64,000 nt of DNA from DATCLS01 sp035296625. GTDB taxonomy: Bacteria; Actinomycetota; Acidimicrobiia; Acidimicrobiales; VFJN01. Below are positions 1 through 8,283 of the stretch, in pieces; within the stretch, counting starts at the first letter, position 1; the number at the start of each line of letters is the position of its first letter. The notes below the pieces were generated by a model. The model ran no database searches. It saw only the letters and a list, made by a program, of their open reading frames with translations, and was not told where the DNA came from. The stretch spans positions 42,934 to 106,933 of the forward strand of contig DATHAO010000062.1 of assembly GCA_035296625.1 (NCBI GenBank), in the 5' to 3' direction. Position numbers and translations under genes: made by a program.

Positions 1-242
1 CCCAGGGCCGGGCGCCGGCCGACGCCACCGTCGGCGACGTCGTCAGCGGCGACATCGTCACCGTCTCGCCCACCGACACGGTCGGCGACGCCGTGGGTCT
101 CATGCACGACCGGGCCATCCGCCGGCTGCCGGTCGTCGAGGACGGCAGGCCGGTCGGCATCGTGAGCATCGGCGACGTGGCCATCGAGCGCGACAGCCGC
201 TCGACGCTGGCCGACATCAGCGCCGCCGAGGGCAACACCTGA
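1..242 (+). CDS. CBS domain protein, 3' end only
   Basis: The window opens inside this gene; the reading frame (codons from base 3) runs to TGA at 240-242. The visible 79 residues form the second half of a CBS pair: a VTVSPTDTVGDAVGLM strand-helix start, then IRRLPVVEDGRPVGIVSIGD, the usual ending of a CBS repeat. CBS pairs bind adenosyl ligands (AMP, ATP, SAM) and regulate attached or partner proteins. No other domain follows, so this may be a stand-alone CBS protein. The N-terminus and partner lie outside the window. Confidence 0.85.
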   Translation, partial: QGRAPADATVGDVVSGDIVTVSPTDTVGDAVGLMHDRAIRRLPVVEDGRPVGIVSIGDVAIERDSRSTLADISAAEGNT

Positions 243-422
243 CGCAGGGGCCGCCCGGCCGTCCCGCGGAGCGCTCCCGCGCCGCGGGCGGCCGTCGGGG
301 CTCCACCGGCGCACGCCCGCGACGGCCGGCGACCCGGTGGCCAGCCCGCCCGGCGGTCGAGGGGGTGCCCAGCCGGCCCGGCGGGCCGCCCGGTGCCAGC
401 GCGGCCGGCGGCTCGCCCGTGC

Positions 423-887
423 TCAGGCGGGCCGGCTGTCGCCGTGGTGGGCGGCCCAGGCGGCCAGCCAGGCCTTCACCATCGGCGTGAACGTGGCGGG
501 GTTGTAGACGTCCTCCTCGACGGCGAACAGGCCGTCGCCTCCGTAGGTGAGCCGGGTCCAGTTCGGCGCCTGGTAGAGGCCGCCGTCGCCCGGGTCGACG
601 AACCGGTTCTGGACCTGCCCGACGACCCAGCCCTGGTCCGCGTCGATCGTGACCCAGTCCCAGGGGCTCTCCCGCATGTGGGTGAACGGCCAGGTCCCCA
701 TGGTCTCGCTGATCCACCCGAGCACCGCCTCGCGCCCGTGGAACGTGCCGTAGTGATGCTCGACATAGGTGACGTCGGGCGTGAACCGCTCGACCCACGG
801 TCGCCAGTCGCCGGTGCGCCCCGCCTCGTCGGCGGCCGCGACGTACGCGTCGAACGCCTCGGCGATCTCCGCCCGGTCGTACCCCAT
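423..887 (-). CDS. SnoaL-like / NTF2-fold protein
   Basis: A 154-residue protein with the look of the NTF2/SnoaL cone fold: an N-terminal helix (AEIAEAFDAYVAAADEAG), then WRPWVERFTPDVTYVEHHYG and FHGREAVLGWISETM, the pattern of polyketide-cyclase-like and limonene-epoxide-hydrolase-like proteins. Such folds act as small hydrolases, isomerases or ligand binders; no catalytic set can be assigned, so the substrate is unknown. It is divergent from the helicase at 969 and the 81-bp gap must hold both promoters. Length is normal for the family. Confidence 0.75.
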   Translation of the reverse strand: MGYDRAEIAEAFDAYVAAADEAGRTGDWRPWVERFTPDVTYVEHHYGTFHGREAVLGWISETMGTWPFTHMRESPWDWVTIDADQGWVVGQVQNRFVDPGDGGLYQAPNWTRLTYGGDGLFAVEEDVYNPATFTPMVKAWLAAWAAHHGDSRPA

Positions 888-968
888 CGCCTACCCCTTC
901 GTCTCGCGATGGGCTCACGGTAGGTCGCGGTGTCCGGCTCGGCCCCGATCCGGGCATCATCGGGTCCG

Positions 969-3575
969 ATGTCCACGACGCTCGCCGACCACCTGCCCGT
1001 GCCCGGCGAGCGGTTCGACCCCGACGACCTGCTCGACGCGTTCACGTCGTGGACGGAAGCGCAGGGCCTCACGCTGTACCCCGCGCAGGAGGAGGCGGTG
1101 CTCGAGATCTACGCGGGCGCGAACGTCATCCTCGGCACGCCCACCGGCTCGGGGAAGTCCCTCGTGGCGCTCGCCGCCCACGCCGCCGCGCTGGCCGACG
1201 GGCGGCGCACCTTCTACACCGCACCCATCAAGGCGCTGGTGTCGGAGAAGTTCTTCGACCTGTGCCACGAGCTGGGCTCGGACCGGGTGGGCATGCTCAC
1301 CGGCGACGCCGCCGTGAACCCGGGGGCGCCGGTCATCTGCTGCACGGCCGAGATCCTGGCCAACCTCGCGCTGCGCGACGGCGAGCAGGCCGACGCCGGC
1401 CAGGCCGTGATCGATGAGTTCCACTACTACGCGGATCCCACCCCGGGATGGGCCTGGCAGGTACCGCTGCTCACCCTGCCGCAGGTCCAGTTCGTGCTCA
1501 TGTCGGCCACGCTGGGCGACACCCGCCGCTTCGAGGCAGAGCTGACCCGGCGGACCGGGCGGCCCACCGTGGCGATCCGCAACGCCACCCGTCCCGTGCC
1601 CCTCGAGTACGAGTACCGGGCCACGGCCATGCACGAGACGATCGACACCCTGCTCGCCACCGACCGGGCGCCCGTCTACGTCGTGCACTTCACCCAGCAG
1701 TCGGCGGTCGAGCGGGCCCAGGCGCTCATGAGCATCAACGTGTGCAGCCGGGTCGAGAAGGACGCCATCGGCGAGGCGATCGGCGGCTTCCGCTTCGGCC
1801 CCGGCTTCGGGCGTTCGCTCAGCCGCCTGGTGCGCCACGGCATCGGCGTGCACCACGCCGGCATGCTGCCGAAGTACCGGCGCCTCGTGGAGCGCCTCGC
1901 CCAGGAAGGCCACCTCAAGGTCATCTGCGGGACCGACACGCTGGGCGTGGGCATCAACGTGCCGATCCGCACGGTCCTGTTCACCCAGCTCTGCAAGTAC
2001 GACGGGACCAGCTCGCGGCTGCTGTCGGCTCGTGAGTTCCACCAGATCGCGGGGCGGGCCGGACGGGCGGGCTACGACACGATCGGCTACGCGTGGGCGC
2101 AGGCCCCCGACCATGTCATCGAGAACCAGCGGGCCGTGGCGAAGGCCGGCGACGACGCGAGAAAGCGCCGCAAGATCGTACGCAAGAAGCCGCCCGCGCG
2201 AGGTTTCGTGCCCTGGAGCGAGGACACGTTCACGAAGCTCGCCGCCGCCCCGCCCGAGGCGCTGACGTCGAGCTTCGCCGTGTCGCACTCGATGCTGCTG
2301 AACGTGCTCGACCGGCCCGGTGACGGTTGCACGGCGATGCGGTCGCTGCTCGTCGAGAACCACGACCCCCGCCCGCAGCAGCGCACACACATCCGCCGTG
2401 CGATCTCGATGTACCGCTCGCTGCTGAGCTCCGGCGTCGTCGAACGGCTGGACGAGCCCGACGAGGACGGCCGCCGCGTCCGGGTCACGGTCGACCTGCA
2501 GGCCGACTTCGCGCTCAACCAGCCGCTGTCGCCGTTCGTGCTGGAAGCGGTGAGCCGGCTCGACCGCCGGTCGCCGAGCTACGCGCTCGACGTCTTGTCG
2601 CTGGTCGAGGCTGTGCTCGAGAACCCCGGCGTGATCCTCGCCGCCCAGCTGGACCGGTTGCGGCGCGAGACGATCGAGCGCCTGAAGCGCGAGGGGGTCG
2701 ACTACGAGGAGCGCATGGCCGAGCTGGACAAGCTCGAGCACCCCAAGCCCCTGCGCGATTTCACCTACGACCTGTTCAACGCGTACGCCACCGAGCACCC
2801 CTGGGTGGTGGACCACACGATTCGCCCGAAGTCGGTGGCCCGCGAGATGTACGAGCTGGCCATGACGTTCACCGACTACGTCGGCCACCACGGGCTGGCC
2901 CGGTCCGAGGGGATGGTGCTGCGCTACCTGACCGACGCCTACAAGGGCCTGGTGCAGAACGTGCCCGAGGACGCGAAGACCGAGGAGGTGTTCGACCTCA
3001 CGGAGTGGCTGGGCGAGACCGTGCGCCAGATCGACTCGAGCCTCCTCGACGAGTGGGAGCGGCTACGCCACCCGGACCCCGACGACCTCGACGCCTCGGC
3101 ACCGACCCGGCCGGGCGCCGGGCCCGGGGCCGGCGAACCCGAGGGGGTCACGGCGAACGTGCGGGCGTTCCGGGTCATGGTGCGCAACGAGCTGTTCCGG
3201 TGGGTCGAGCTGCTGGGGCGCGGCGCGCACGTCGAGCTGTCCGAACGGCTGGGCCCGGGGGAGTGGTCGGCGGCCCGGCTCGGCGAGGCCATGGCGGCCT
3301 ACCGGGAGGAGCACGGCGCCGTGGGCACCGGGCCCGACGCCCGTGGCGGGGCCCTGTTCCTGCTGGACGAGTCGCCCGCCGGCGCGTTCACGGGCCGCGC
3401 CGGGCCGTCCGGCGCCGAGGGGGCCGGTCGCTCGTGGGGCGTGCGCCAGGTGCTCGACGACCCCGACGGCGACCACGACTGGGCAATCCACGCCCGGGTC
3501 GACCTGGCGGCATCCGACGAGGAGGGGCGCGCCGTCGTCGAGTTGGTGGCCATCGCTCCCGTGGCCACGGGCTGA
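969..3575 (+). CDS. DEAD/DEAH-box helicase with C-terminal DUF3516
   Basis: An 868-residue Ski2/Mtr4-like superfamily 2 helicase. Visible motifs: Walker A GTPTGSGKS at about residue 56, DEFH box at about 148, SAT at about 177, the helicase-C segment HHAGMLPKYRRLVE, and QIAGRAGRAG at about 358. The second half matches the DUF3516 extension of actinobacterial helicases (RRKIVRKKPPARGFVPWSEDTF near its start). The family is thought to unwind RNA, but its bacterial role is not settled. ATG at 969 is chosen because the frame opens earlier (930) only through a short stretch without helicase similarity that would run toward the divergent gene. It appears intact and monocistronic. Confidence 0.93.
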   Translation: MSTTLADHLPVPGERFDPDDLLDAFTSWTEAQGLTLYPAQEEAVLEIYAGANVILGTPTGSGKSLVALAAHAAALADGRRTFYTAPIKALVSEKFFDLCHELGSDRVGMLTGDAAVNPGAPVICCTAEILANLALRDGEQADAGQAVIDEFHYYADPTPGWAWQVPLLTLPQVQFVLMSATLGDTRRFEAELTRRTGRPTVAIRNATRPVPLEYEYRATAMHETIDTLLATDRAPVYVVHFTQQSAVERAQALMSINVCSRVEKDAIGEAIGGFRFGPGFGRSLSRLVRHGIGVHHAGMLPKYRRLVERLAQEGHLKVICGTDTLGVGINVPIRTVLFTQLCKYDGTSSRLLSAREFHQIAGRAGRAGYDTIGYAWAQAPDHVIENQRAVAKAGDDARKRRKIVRKKPPARGFVPWSEDTFTKLAAAPPEALTSSFAVSHSMLLNVLDRPGDGCTAMRSLLVENHDPRPQQRTHIRRAISMYRSLLSSGVVERLDEPDEDGRRVRVTVDLQADFALNQPLSPFVLEAVSRLDRRSPSYALDVLSLVEAVLENPGVILAAQLDRLRRETIERLKREGVDYEERMAELDKLEHPKPLRDFTYDLFNAYATEHPWVVDHTIRPKSVAREMYELAMTFTDYVGHHGLARSEGMVLRYLTDAYKGLVQNVPEDAKTEEVFDLTEWLGETVRQIDSSLLDEWERLRHPDPDDLDASAPTRPGAGPGAGEPEGVTANVRAFRVMVRNELFRWVELLGRGAHVELSERLGPGEWSAARLGEAMAAYREEHGAVGTGPDARGGALFLLDESPAGAFTGRAGPSGAEGAGRSWGVRQVLDDPDGDHDWAIHARVDLAASDEEGRAVVELVAIAPVATG

Positions 3576-3672
3576 GGTCGCCGCCCCGTCGTGTCTGAAC
3601 GCATCGACGGTGCGGGTCCGGGCGTGGGGCCGTCATCCGCGGTGCCCGCCGCGGCGCGTGGGACGATCGGGC

Positions 3673-4047
3673 ATGACCTTCGGCAAGCAGTCCGGGCCCC
3701 CCGCGTCGGCCCGGCAGGTGATGTACCTGCTCGACCTCGTCGTGCAGGCGGGCCACGAGGGCTTCCGCGACGCCCGCCACCCGCTCGGCCTCACCCAGCG
3801 CCAGGCCGGCGGCAAGTTCACCAGAGCCGAGGCATCCGAGCTGATCGACCGCCTCGTGGCCGGCGAGGGAGGGGCCGGCGACGAGAGCGGCGGGGGCGTG
3901 GGCGACACGGCGGCGTCGGCCGCCGCCGAGGCCGCGGCGGCCGAGGCCCGGCTCGACGCCGTCCGCGCCGAGGCGCTCGCGGGCATGCCGGCCGAGGCGC
4001 TGGCCGCCGAGCTCGAACGCCGCGGCTGGCAGGTCATGGCGCCCTGA
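3673..4047 (+). CDS. Small conserved-looking protein, unknown function
   Basis: A 124-residue protein I cannot name. The N-terminal half (SARQVMYLLDLVVQAG, then GGKFTRAEASELIDRL) resembles the short modules found at the ends of various actinobacterial proteins where a Q-x2-YL helix is followed by an A-S-x2-I-D-x-L helix. The middle is a Gly/Ala-rich linker, and the C-terminus (MPAEALAAELERRGWQVMAP) is helical. It sits 97 bp behind the helicase on the same strand, so co-transcription is possible. Codon use matches its neighbours. The start is the first ATG after a non-coding-looking gap. Confidence 0.6.
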   Translation: MTFGKQSGPPASARQVMYLLDLVVQAGHEGFRDARHPLGLTQRQAGGKFTRAEASELIDRLVAGEGGAGDESGGGVGDTAASAAAEAAAAEARLDAVRAEALAGMPAEALAAELERRGWQVMAP

Positions 4048-4124
4048 CGGCGCTGCACACCTCCCTCGGCGGTCGTGCCGTCACATGACCGCAACAAAAG
4101 GTGGCGTGCGACCGCTCGACCCGC

Positions 4125-4602
4125 TCAGCCGGTGGGGCCGAAGCGCTCGACGCGGATGCGCTCGGGAGGCACGCCGAGGCCCACGAGACACGACGAGGCG
4201 GACCAGGTCCGCCCGGCCCGTGCGCCCCGCCAGGCGCAGCATGGCCATGAGCGGCACGACGCCCGACCCGCCGCCGACGAGCAGCGCGGGGGTGTCTCCG
4301 GGCCAGACGAACCAGCCGCCGGTCGGCCCGCGCACCTCGAGCTCGTCACCGGCCTCGACCACCTCGTGGAGGAACGTCGACACCTCGCCACCCGCCAGCA
4401 GCTCGACAGTCAGGTCGATGCGGTCGGACGTCGGGATCGGGCGCCGAGGCCACCGAGTACGAGCGCGAGGCGGTGTAGCCGTCCGGGGCTCGCAGGCGCA
4501 CCACGTGGCTCTTGGGGTCTCGTTGCGGACCGCCACGACGGTGGCCGTCTGCCACCCCGTCGCCAGCGGGGAGCCGTCGCCCACCCGTCCGTCAGTCGCC
4601 AT
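4125..4602 (-). pseudogene. FAD-binding oxidoreductase (ferredoxin-reductase type), broken
   Basis: The gene starts at ATG 4602, overlapping the stop of the molybdoenzyme gene, and reads normally to VVAVRNETP. It then jumps frame to KSHVVRLRAPDGYTASRSY (the FAD-binding RxYS segment), jumps back to TSDRIDLTVELLAGGEVSTF and WFVWPGDTPALLVGGGSGVV (NAD-binding start). After LVRLVVS the rest of the NAD domain is gone, and the normal C-terminus LVGLGVPPERIRVERFGPTG follows in a third frame. About 100 residues that a flavin reductase needs, including the CG-x3 segment, are missing. It was probably the electron-transfer partner of the upstream molybdoenzyme. Confidence 0.85.
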
Positions 4603-5206
4603 GGTACCGCTGCTCGAGCCAGGGATCGCCGCGGTCGTGGTAGCCGTTGCGCTCCCAGAAGCCGGGCTCGTCGTGGTCGAGCAGCTGCAGGCCGGCGATC
4701 CACTTCGCGCTCTTCCAGAAGTACAGGTGGGGGACGAGCATGCGGGCCGGGCCGCCGTGCTCGACCGGCAGCGGCTTGCCGTCGACCTCCCAGACCACCC
4801 AGGCCTTGCCACCGGTCACGTCCTCGAGCGGCAGATTCGTGGTGTAGCCCGTGTGGGCCACCTCGACCACGTGGGTGGCGCCGGGCAGTGGCCCTCCGGC
4901 GGCCTCCAGCAGCGTGTCGATCGAGACGCCGACGAAGGTCATGTCGAACTTCGACCACGTGGTGACGCAGTGGATGGCGCCCTCGTAGGTGGACGGCGCC
5001 AGGGCGTGGATCTCGTCCCAGGACCACGTGGTCGGGTTGGCCACGAGTCCCTCGACCCGGAACGTCCAGTCGTCCGTCGAGAGCTTCGGCGTCACCTCGG
5101 CGTTCAGAACCGGCCACTGGCGCCCGGCGTCGTACTGGCCGGGCGGGAGCCGGCCGTCGGTCGGGCCGCGGCGGCGACCGGTGAACCCTCGGGTGAAGCG
5201 CGCCAT
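4592..5206 (-). CDS. Sulfite oxidase-like molybdopterin oxidoreductase
   Basis: A 204-residue molybdopterin-binding protein of the sulfite oxidase superfamily in its short cytosolic form (COG2041/YuiH-like). The molybdenum-ligand cysteine is expected at residue 80 in the segment GAIHCVTTWSKFDMTFVGVS. Further family segments are WTFRVEGLVANPTTWSWDE at the start and GYTTNLPLEDVTGGKAWVVW. It has no signal peptide or heme domain, so it needs a separate redox partner. The downstream flavin reductase gene overlaps it by 11 bp and is a pseudogene, so this enzyme may now be uncoupled or use another reductase. The substrate is unknown. Confidence 0.88.
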   Translation of the reverse strand: MARFTRGFTGRRRGPTDGRLPPGQYDAGRQWPVLNAEVTPKLSTDDWTFRVEGLVANPTTWSWDEIHALAPSTYEGAIHCVTTWSKFDMTFVGVSIDTLLEAAGGPLPGATHVVEVAHTGYTTNLPLEDVTGGKAWVVWEVDGKPLPVEHGGPARMLVPHLYFWKSAKWIAGLQLLDHDEPGFWERNGYHDRGDPWLEQRYHGD

Positions 5207-5465
5207 CTCGACTCCGTGTGTGGGCCGGCCTTCGCGTGATGCTACGGCCGATCGCCCGCATCGGCGACGTGGCCTCGCGCCGCATCCGGTCTGCCCGTGT
5301 CGACCGCGGTGCTGGCCCCGAGGCCGAGGTCGGCCACGGCCGGCGTGCCGGCGGTGTGGTTCGCCACGCCCAATCGATGCCGGCGATCACGCCGGAGAAC
5401 GAGCCGCTCCCCGAGCAGTTCAGGACCCCGTGCGTTCGAGTGGACGGGCGGGCCCGGGGCACAGG

Positions 5466-6295
5466 TCAGCGGGCGGTGACGATCCAGCTGCCCGAGCCGA
5501 GCAGCAGGCCGCCGGGGCCGTGGTGACGCCCTAGCGCCCGATGCAGCGCCACCTTCAGCCGGTCCAGCATGTGCCGGTCGGGCTCGAACAGGAGGTATCC
5601 GGTGGGCAGGAGCCGCAGGTAGAACTCGACCGCCTCGTCGAGGTCGCCGCGCCCGATCAGCAGCGGCTGGTCGTGGGGCGTGATCGCCACGTCGACGAAC
5701 CCGGCGTGGCCGAGCAGGTCGGCGATGCGGTCGGCATCGGCGAGGGAGAACGGGCCGGGCGCGTCCGGCGGCGGGGGCGGGGGCAGCGGCACCAGCGCGT
5801 GCGCGGCGTCGCGGGGCACGGTGGTCCACGGGTTGTCCGCGACGCCGCGCCAGCACACGAACCCCAGACGCCCCCCGGGCCGCAGGGCCCGGCGCAGGTT
5901 GGCGAACGCCGCGCCGGGCTCGTCGAAGAACATCGTGCCGAGGCGCGAGAAGACGACGTCGTAGGCGTCGCCGGCGAAGGGGTGCGTGCCTGCGTCGCCC
6001 GCACGAACGTCGCATGGCGCACGCCCTGGCGGGCCGCCTCGGCCCGGGCGACCTCCAGCACGGCCGGCGACGTGTCGATGCCGGTCGCACCTCCGGTCGG
6101 CCCGACCATGCGGGCCAGCTCGAGCGTGGTCGTGCCGCAGCCGCAGCCGACATCGAGGGCGGCCTCGCCGGTGCGGGGCAGCAGGCGAGCCAGCACGGCG
6201 TCGCCCAGGGGCTCGAGCATGGCGTCGAGGGCGGGGCGGAACGCCACCCATGGCTCGGACGCGACCCGGAACGGGCGGCCCACCGGCACGGCCAT
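5466..6295 (-). pseudogene. SAM-dependent methyltransferase with one frameshift
   Basis: A class I methyltransferase. From ATG 6295 the frame gives an N-terminal region and motif I as ALDVGCGCGTTTLELARMVG, then VRHATFVRA; the reading continues only in another frame, as GDAGTHPFAGDAYDVVFSRLG (motif II region), LRPGGRLGFVCWRG and a normal C-terminus to the stop at 5466. The break is near 6000. One extra G in the local GGG run would give VRGDAGTHPF, so this is one missing base in a homopolymer: either a real inactivating mutation, a programmed slip, or a sequencing error. Otherwise the protein would be complete at about 276 residues. No partner gene is obvious. Confidence 0.8.
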
Positions 6296-6396
6296 GCCCA
6301 CGGACCGTAGCCCGGCGTGGCCGACCACAGGCGGGCCGTGGGCGAACCTGGCGACGGTGGGGTCGCCAGCGGGGTCGCCCGGCCGCGGCCCGGCCG

Positions 6397-6891
6397 TCAG
6401 CCCGGAGGGAGGGCGAGGGCCGCCGGCGCGGCCGCGGCCAGGCGGACGAGGTCCGCCGGGGCGATCGGGAAGACGTGGCGCGGCGTGCCGGCGGCCGCCC
6501 ACACCTCGTCGAAGGCGAGCAGGTCCTCGTCGACGAACGCCGGCAGGGTGCCGCGGTGGCCGAACGGAGGCACGCCGCCGATCGGGTAGCCGGTGGCATC
6601 CCGGACGGTCTCGGCGTCGACCCGGCGGACGGCGCCACCCCCGGCAGCGGCGGCGAGACGGGCCTCGTCGAGCCGGTTCGACCCGCTGACCAGCGCCAGG
6701 ACGACCCGGTCGTCGACCCGGAACACGAGCGACTTCACGATCTGCGCCACGTCGACGCCCACCGCTGCGGCCGCGTCGGCCGCGGTGCGGGTGCCGGCCG
6801 GGTACTCGTGGACCACGATCTCGACGCCGTGGCGGCGGGCCGCCGAGGCGACGGCGCCGGCGTTGGGGTGCATTGCGGCGGCCTCGGTCAT
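6397..6891 (-). CDS. ybaK: YbaK/EbsC-family aminoacyl-tRNA deacylase
   Basis: A 164-residue protein of the YbaK/ProX family, which hydrolyses mischarged tRNA such as Cys-tRNA(Pro) or Ala-tRNA(Pro). Typical segments are AAVGVDVAQIVKSLVFRVDD (with the conserved lysine of the active site), LALVSGSNRLDE, and DATGYPIGGVPPFGH, the family's signature G-x-P-P-x-G loop. Length is standard. The start may be the ATG at 6891 or an internal ATG seven codons on (MHPNAG). It is on the same strand as the methyltransferase relic, about 100 bp away, with no evident operon link. Which tRNA it edits cannot be told from sequence. Confidence 0.9.
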   Translation of the reverse strand: MTEAAAMHPNAGAVASAARRHGVEIVVHEYPAGTRTAADAAAAVGVDVAQIVKSLVFRVDDRVVLALVSGSNRLDEARLAAAAGGGAVRRVDAETVRDATGYPIGGVPPFGHRGTLPAFVDEDLLAFDEVWAAAGTPRHVFPIAPADLVRLAAAAPAALALPPG

Positions 6892-6933
6892 CGGCTCAGG
6901 TTGGCACAGGCACCCGTCGCGTCCGTGCCGGCC

Positions 6934-7491
6934 TCAGCTCGTCATGAGCGCTCGGGTCAGCGCGTGCTCGACCAGCGTGACGAGGACCGCGACGGCGGAG
7001 TCGTCCCGACGCGCGTCGCAGAGCACGAGCGGGACGTCGACGGCCAGCGTCAGCGCCTCGCGCAGCGCGTCGGGGGTGTGGTGGGGCGCGTCGTCGAAGA
7101 CGTTGACCGCCACGATGAACGGCACCCGCCGGTCCTCGAAGTAGTCGATGGCGCCGAAGCCGTCGGCCAGCCGGCGGGTGTCTACGAGCACCACGGCGCC
7201 CACCGAGCCCCGGGTGATGTCGTCCCACATGAACCAGAAGCGGTCCTGCCCCGGCGTGCCGAAGAGGTAGAGGATCAAGTCCTCGTCGATGGTGCGCCGA
7301 CCGAAGTCCATGGCCACGGTCGTCGTCAGTTTCTCGCGCACCGCGGAGATGTCGTCGACACCCTCGGAGAGGTCGGTCATGGCCGCCTCGGTTCGCAGCG
7401 CGGGGATCTCGGACACGGCGCTCACGAACGTCGTCTTGCCCACGCCGAACCCGCCGGCGATGACGATCTTGACGGGGATGGGGTCGTTCAC
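6934..7491 (-). CDS. Conservon small GTPase (CvnD-like)
   Basis: A 185-residue Ras/MglA-like ATP/GTP-binding protein. P-loop GGFGVGKTT lies at residues 13-21; the switch II segment is LYLFGTPGQDRFWFMWDD, close to the DxxGQ pattern; the base-recognition loop reads VAVNVFDD instead of NKxD. The GTG start at 7491 overlaps the stop of the DUF742 gene (GTGA overlap), so translation is coupled. Together with the three upstream genes it forms the A-B-C-D order of Streptomyces conservons, in which the Roadblock protein, DUF742 protein and GTPase form a membrane-associated complex with the sensor kinase. Confidence 0.92.
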   Translation of the reverse strand: MNDPIPVKIVIAGGFGVGKTTFVSAVSEIPALRTEAAMTDLSEGVDDISAVREKLTTTVAMDFGRRTIDEDLILYLFGTPGQDRFWFMWDDITRGSVGAVVLVDTRRLADGFGAIDYFEDRRVPFIVAVNVFDDAPHHTPDALREALTLAVDVPLVLCDARRDDSAVAVLVTLVEHALTRALMTS

Positions 7492-7850
7492 CTCTGTGCC
7501 CTCAGTCCGGCGAGCAGCCGCTCGAGGATGTCCGTGCCGGGTCTCCCGGCGTCGTTCGACGTGGGGGGGTGCACGGCGAGCAGTCCCTCCACGCTCAGGT
7601 CCGAGAGCAGCACCCGCGCCACCCCCAACGGCACGCCCAACTCGGCGCCCACCTCGGCCACCGACACGGGCCGCCGGCAGAAGCCGACGATGCGCGCCTG
7701 CTCGAACCGTAGGCGCGGCAGCGCCGCCCGGCCGGCAGGCGTGGTGGTCACGAGCGCGTCCCACGGCACGTCGCGGCCCACCGACCGGGTGCGGCCCCGG
7801 GTCAGCGCGTAGACCGGCACGACCCGCGGCGGGTCGTCGGACGAGGTCAT
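7488..7850 (-). CDS. DUF742 protein (CvnC-like)
   Basis: A 120-residue DUF742 protein. It has the family opening VVPVYALTRGRTRS and a winged-helix-like core: RFEQARIVGFCRRPVSVAEV, GVPLGVARVLLSDLSVEGLL. DUF742 proteins are the third member of conservons and are thought to bridge the Roadblock protein and the GTPase. The stop overlaps the GTPase start, and the start lies 13 bp behind the Roadblock gene stop. Length is normal for the family. Confidence 0.92.
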   Translation of the reverse strand: MTSSDDPPRVVPVYALTRGRTRSVGRDVPWDALVTTTPAGRAALPRLRFEQARIVGFCRRPVSVAEVGAELGVPLGVARVLLSDLSVEGLLAVHPPTSNDAGRPGTDILERLLAGLRAQR

Positions 7851-7863
7851 CCCCGGCGGGCGG

Positions 7864-8283
7864 TCATCTCGGCGGCAGGCCCGGTACGTCGGTGCGGATG
7901 CCCGGGGTGAGGGCCTGGCCGATACGGGTGACGAGGAGGCTCATCTCGTAGCCCACGAGGCCGATGTCGCAGTCGGGATCGGACATCACGGCCAGCGACG
8001 AGCCGTCGCTCACGTTCGTGACGAACAGGAACCCGCCCGTCATCTCCACGATCACCTGGGCGACCTCGCCGGCCTCGAACAGACGGGCGGCCCCGGTGGT
8101 GAGGCTGGCGAGGCCCGACGCCACGGCGGCGAGCTGGTCGGCGGCGTCGCGGGCGATGCGGTCGGAGAGGGCGAGCACGAGCCCGTCGCTCGTCACCACC
8201 ACGGCGCTGCGGGCACCGGCGATGCGGTCGACGAAGCTGTTGACGAGCCAGTTGAGATCGCCGTCGGGCGTGGTGGGGGTCAT
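7864..8283 (-). CDS. Roadblock/LC7 domain protein (CvnB-like)
   Basis: A 139-residue Roadblock/LC7 protein: LNWLVNSFVDRIAGARSAVV, VTSDGLVLALSDRI, DQLAAVASGLASLT and GFLFVTNVSDGSSLAVMSDP follow the whole fold. In conservons this protein acts as the regulator or anchor of the small GTPase (by analogy with MglB-MglA). ATG 8283 overlaps the stop of the sensor kinase gene (8280-8282) in an ATGA, so the two are translationally coupled. Confidence 0.93.
   Translation of the reverse strand: MTPTTPDGDLNWLVNSFVDRIAGARSAVVVTSDGLVLALSDRIARDAADQLAAVASGLASLTTGAARLFEAGEVAQVIVEMTGGFLFVTNVSDGSSLAVMSDPDCDIGLVGYEMSLLVTRIGQALTPGIRTDVPGLPPR

Noticed and set aside
957..2891. A long minus-strand frame opposite the DUF3516 helicase
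   Set aside because: Composition typical of antisense frames, and the plus-strand helicase is certain.
5207..5465. Possible coding remnant between the molybdoenzyme and methyltransferase genes
   Set aside because: Short plus-strand frames (for example with PAITPENEPLPEQF) look faintly protein-like, but no family or continuous frame could be supported.
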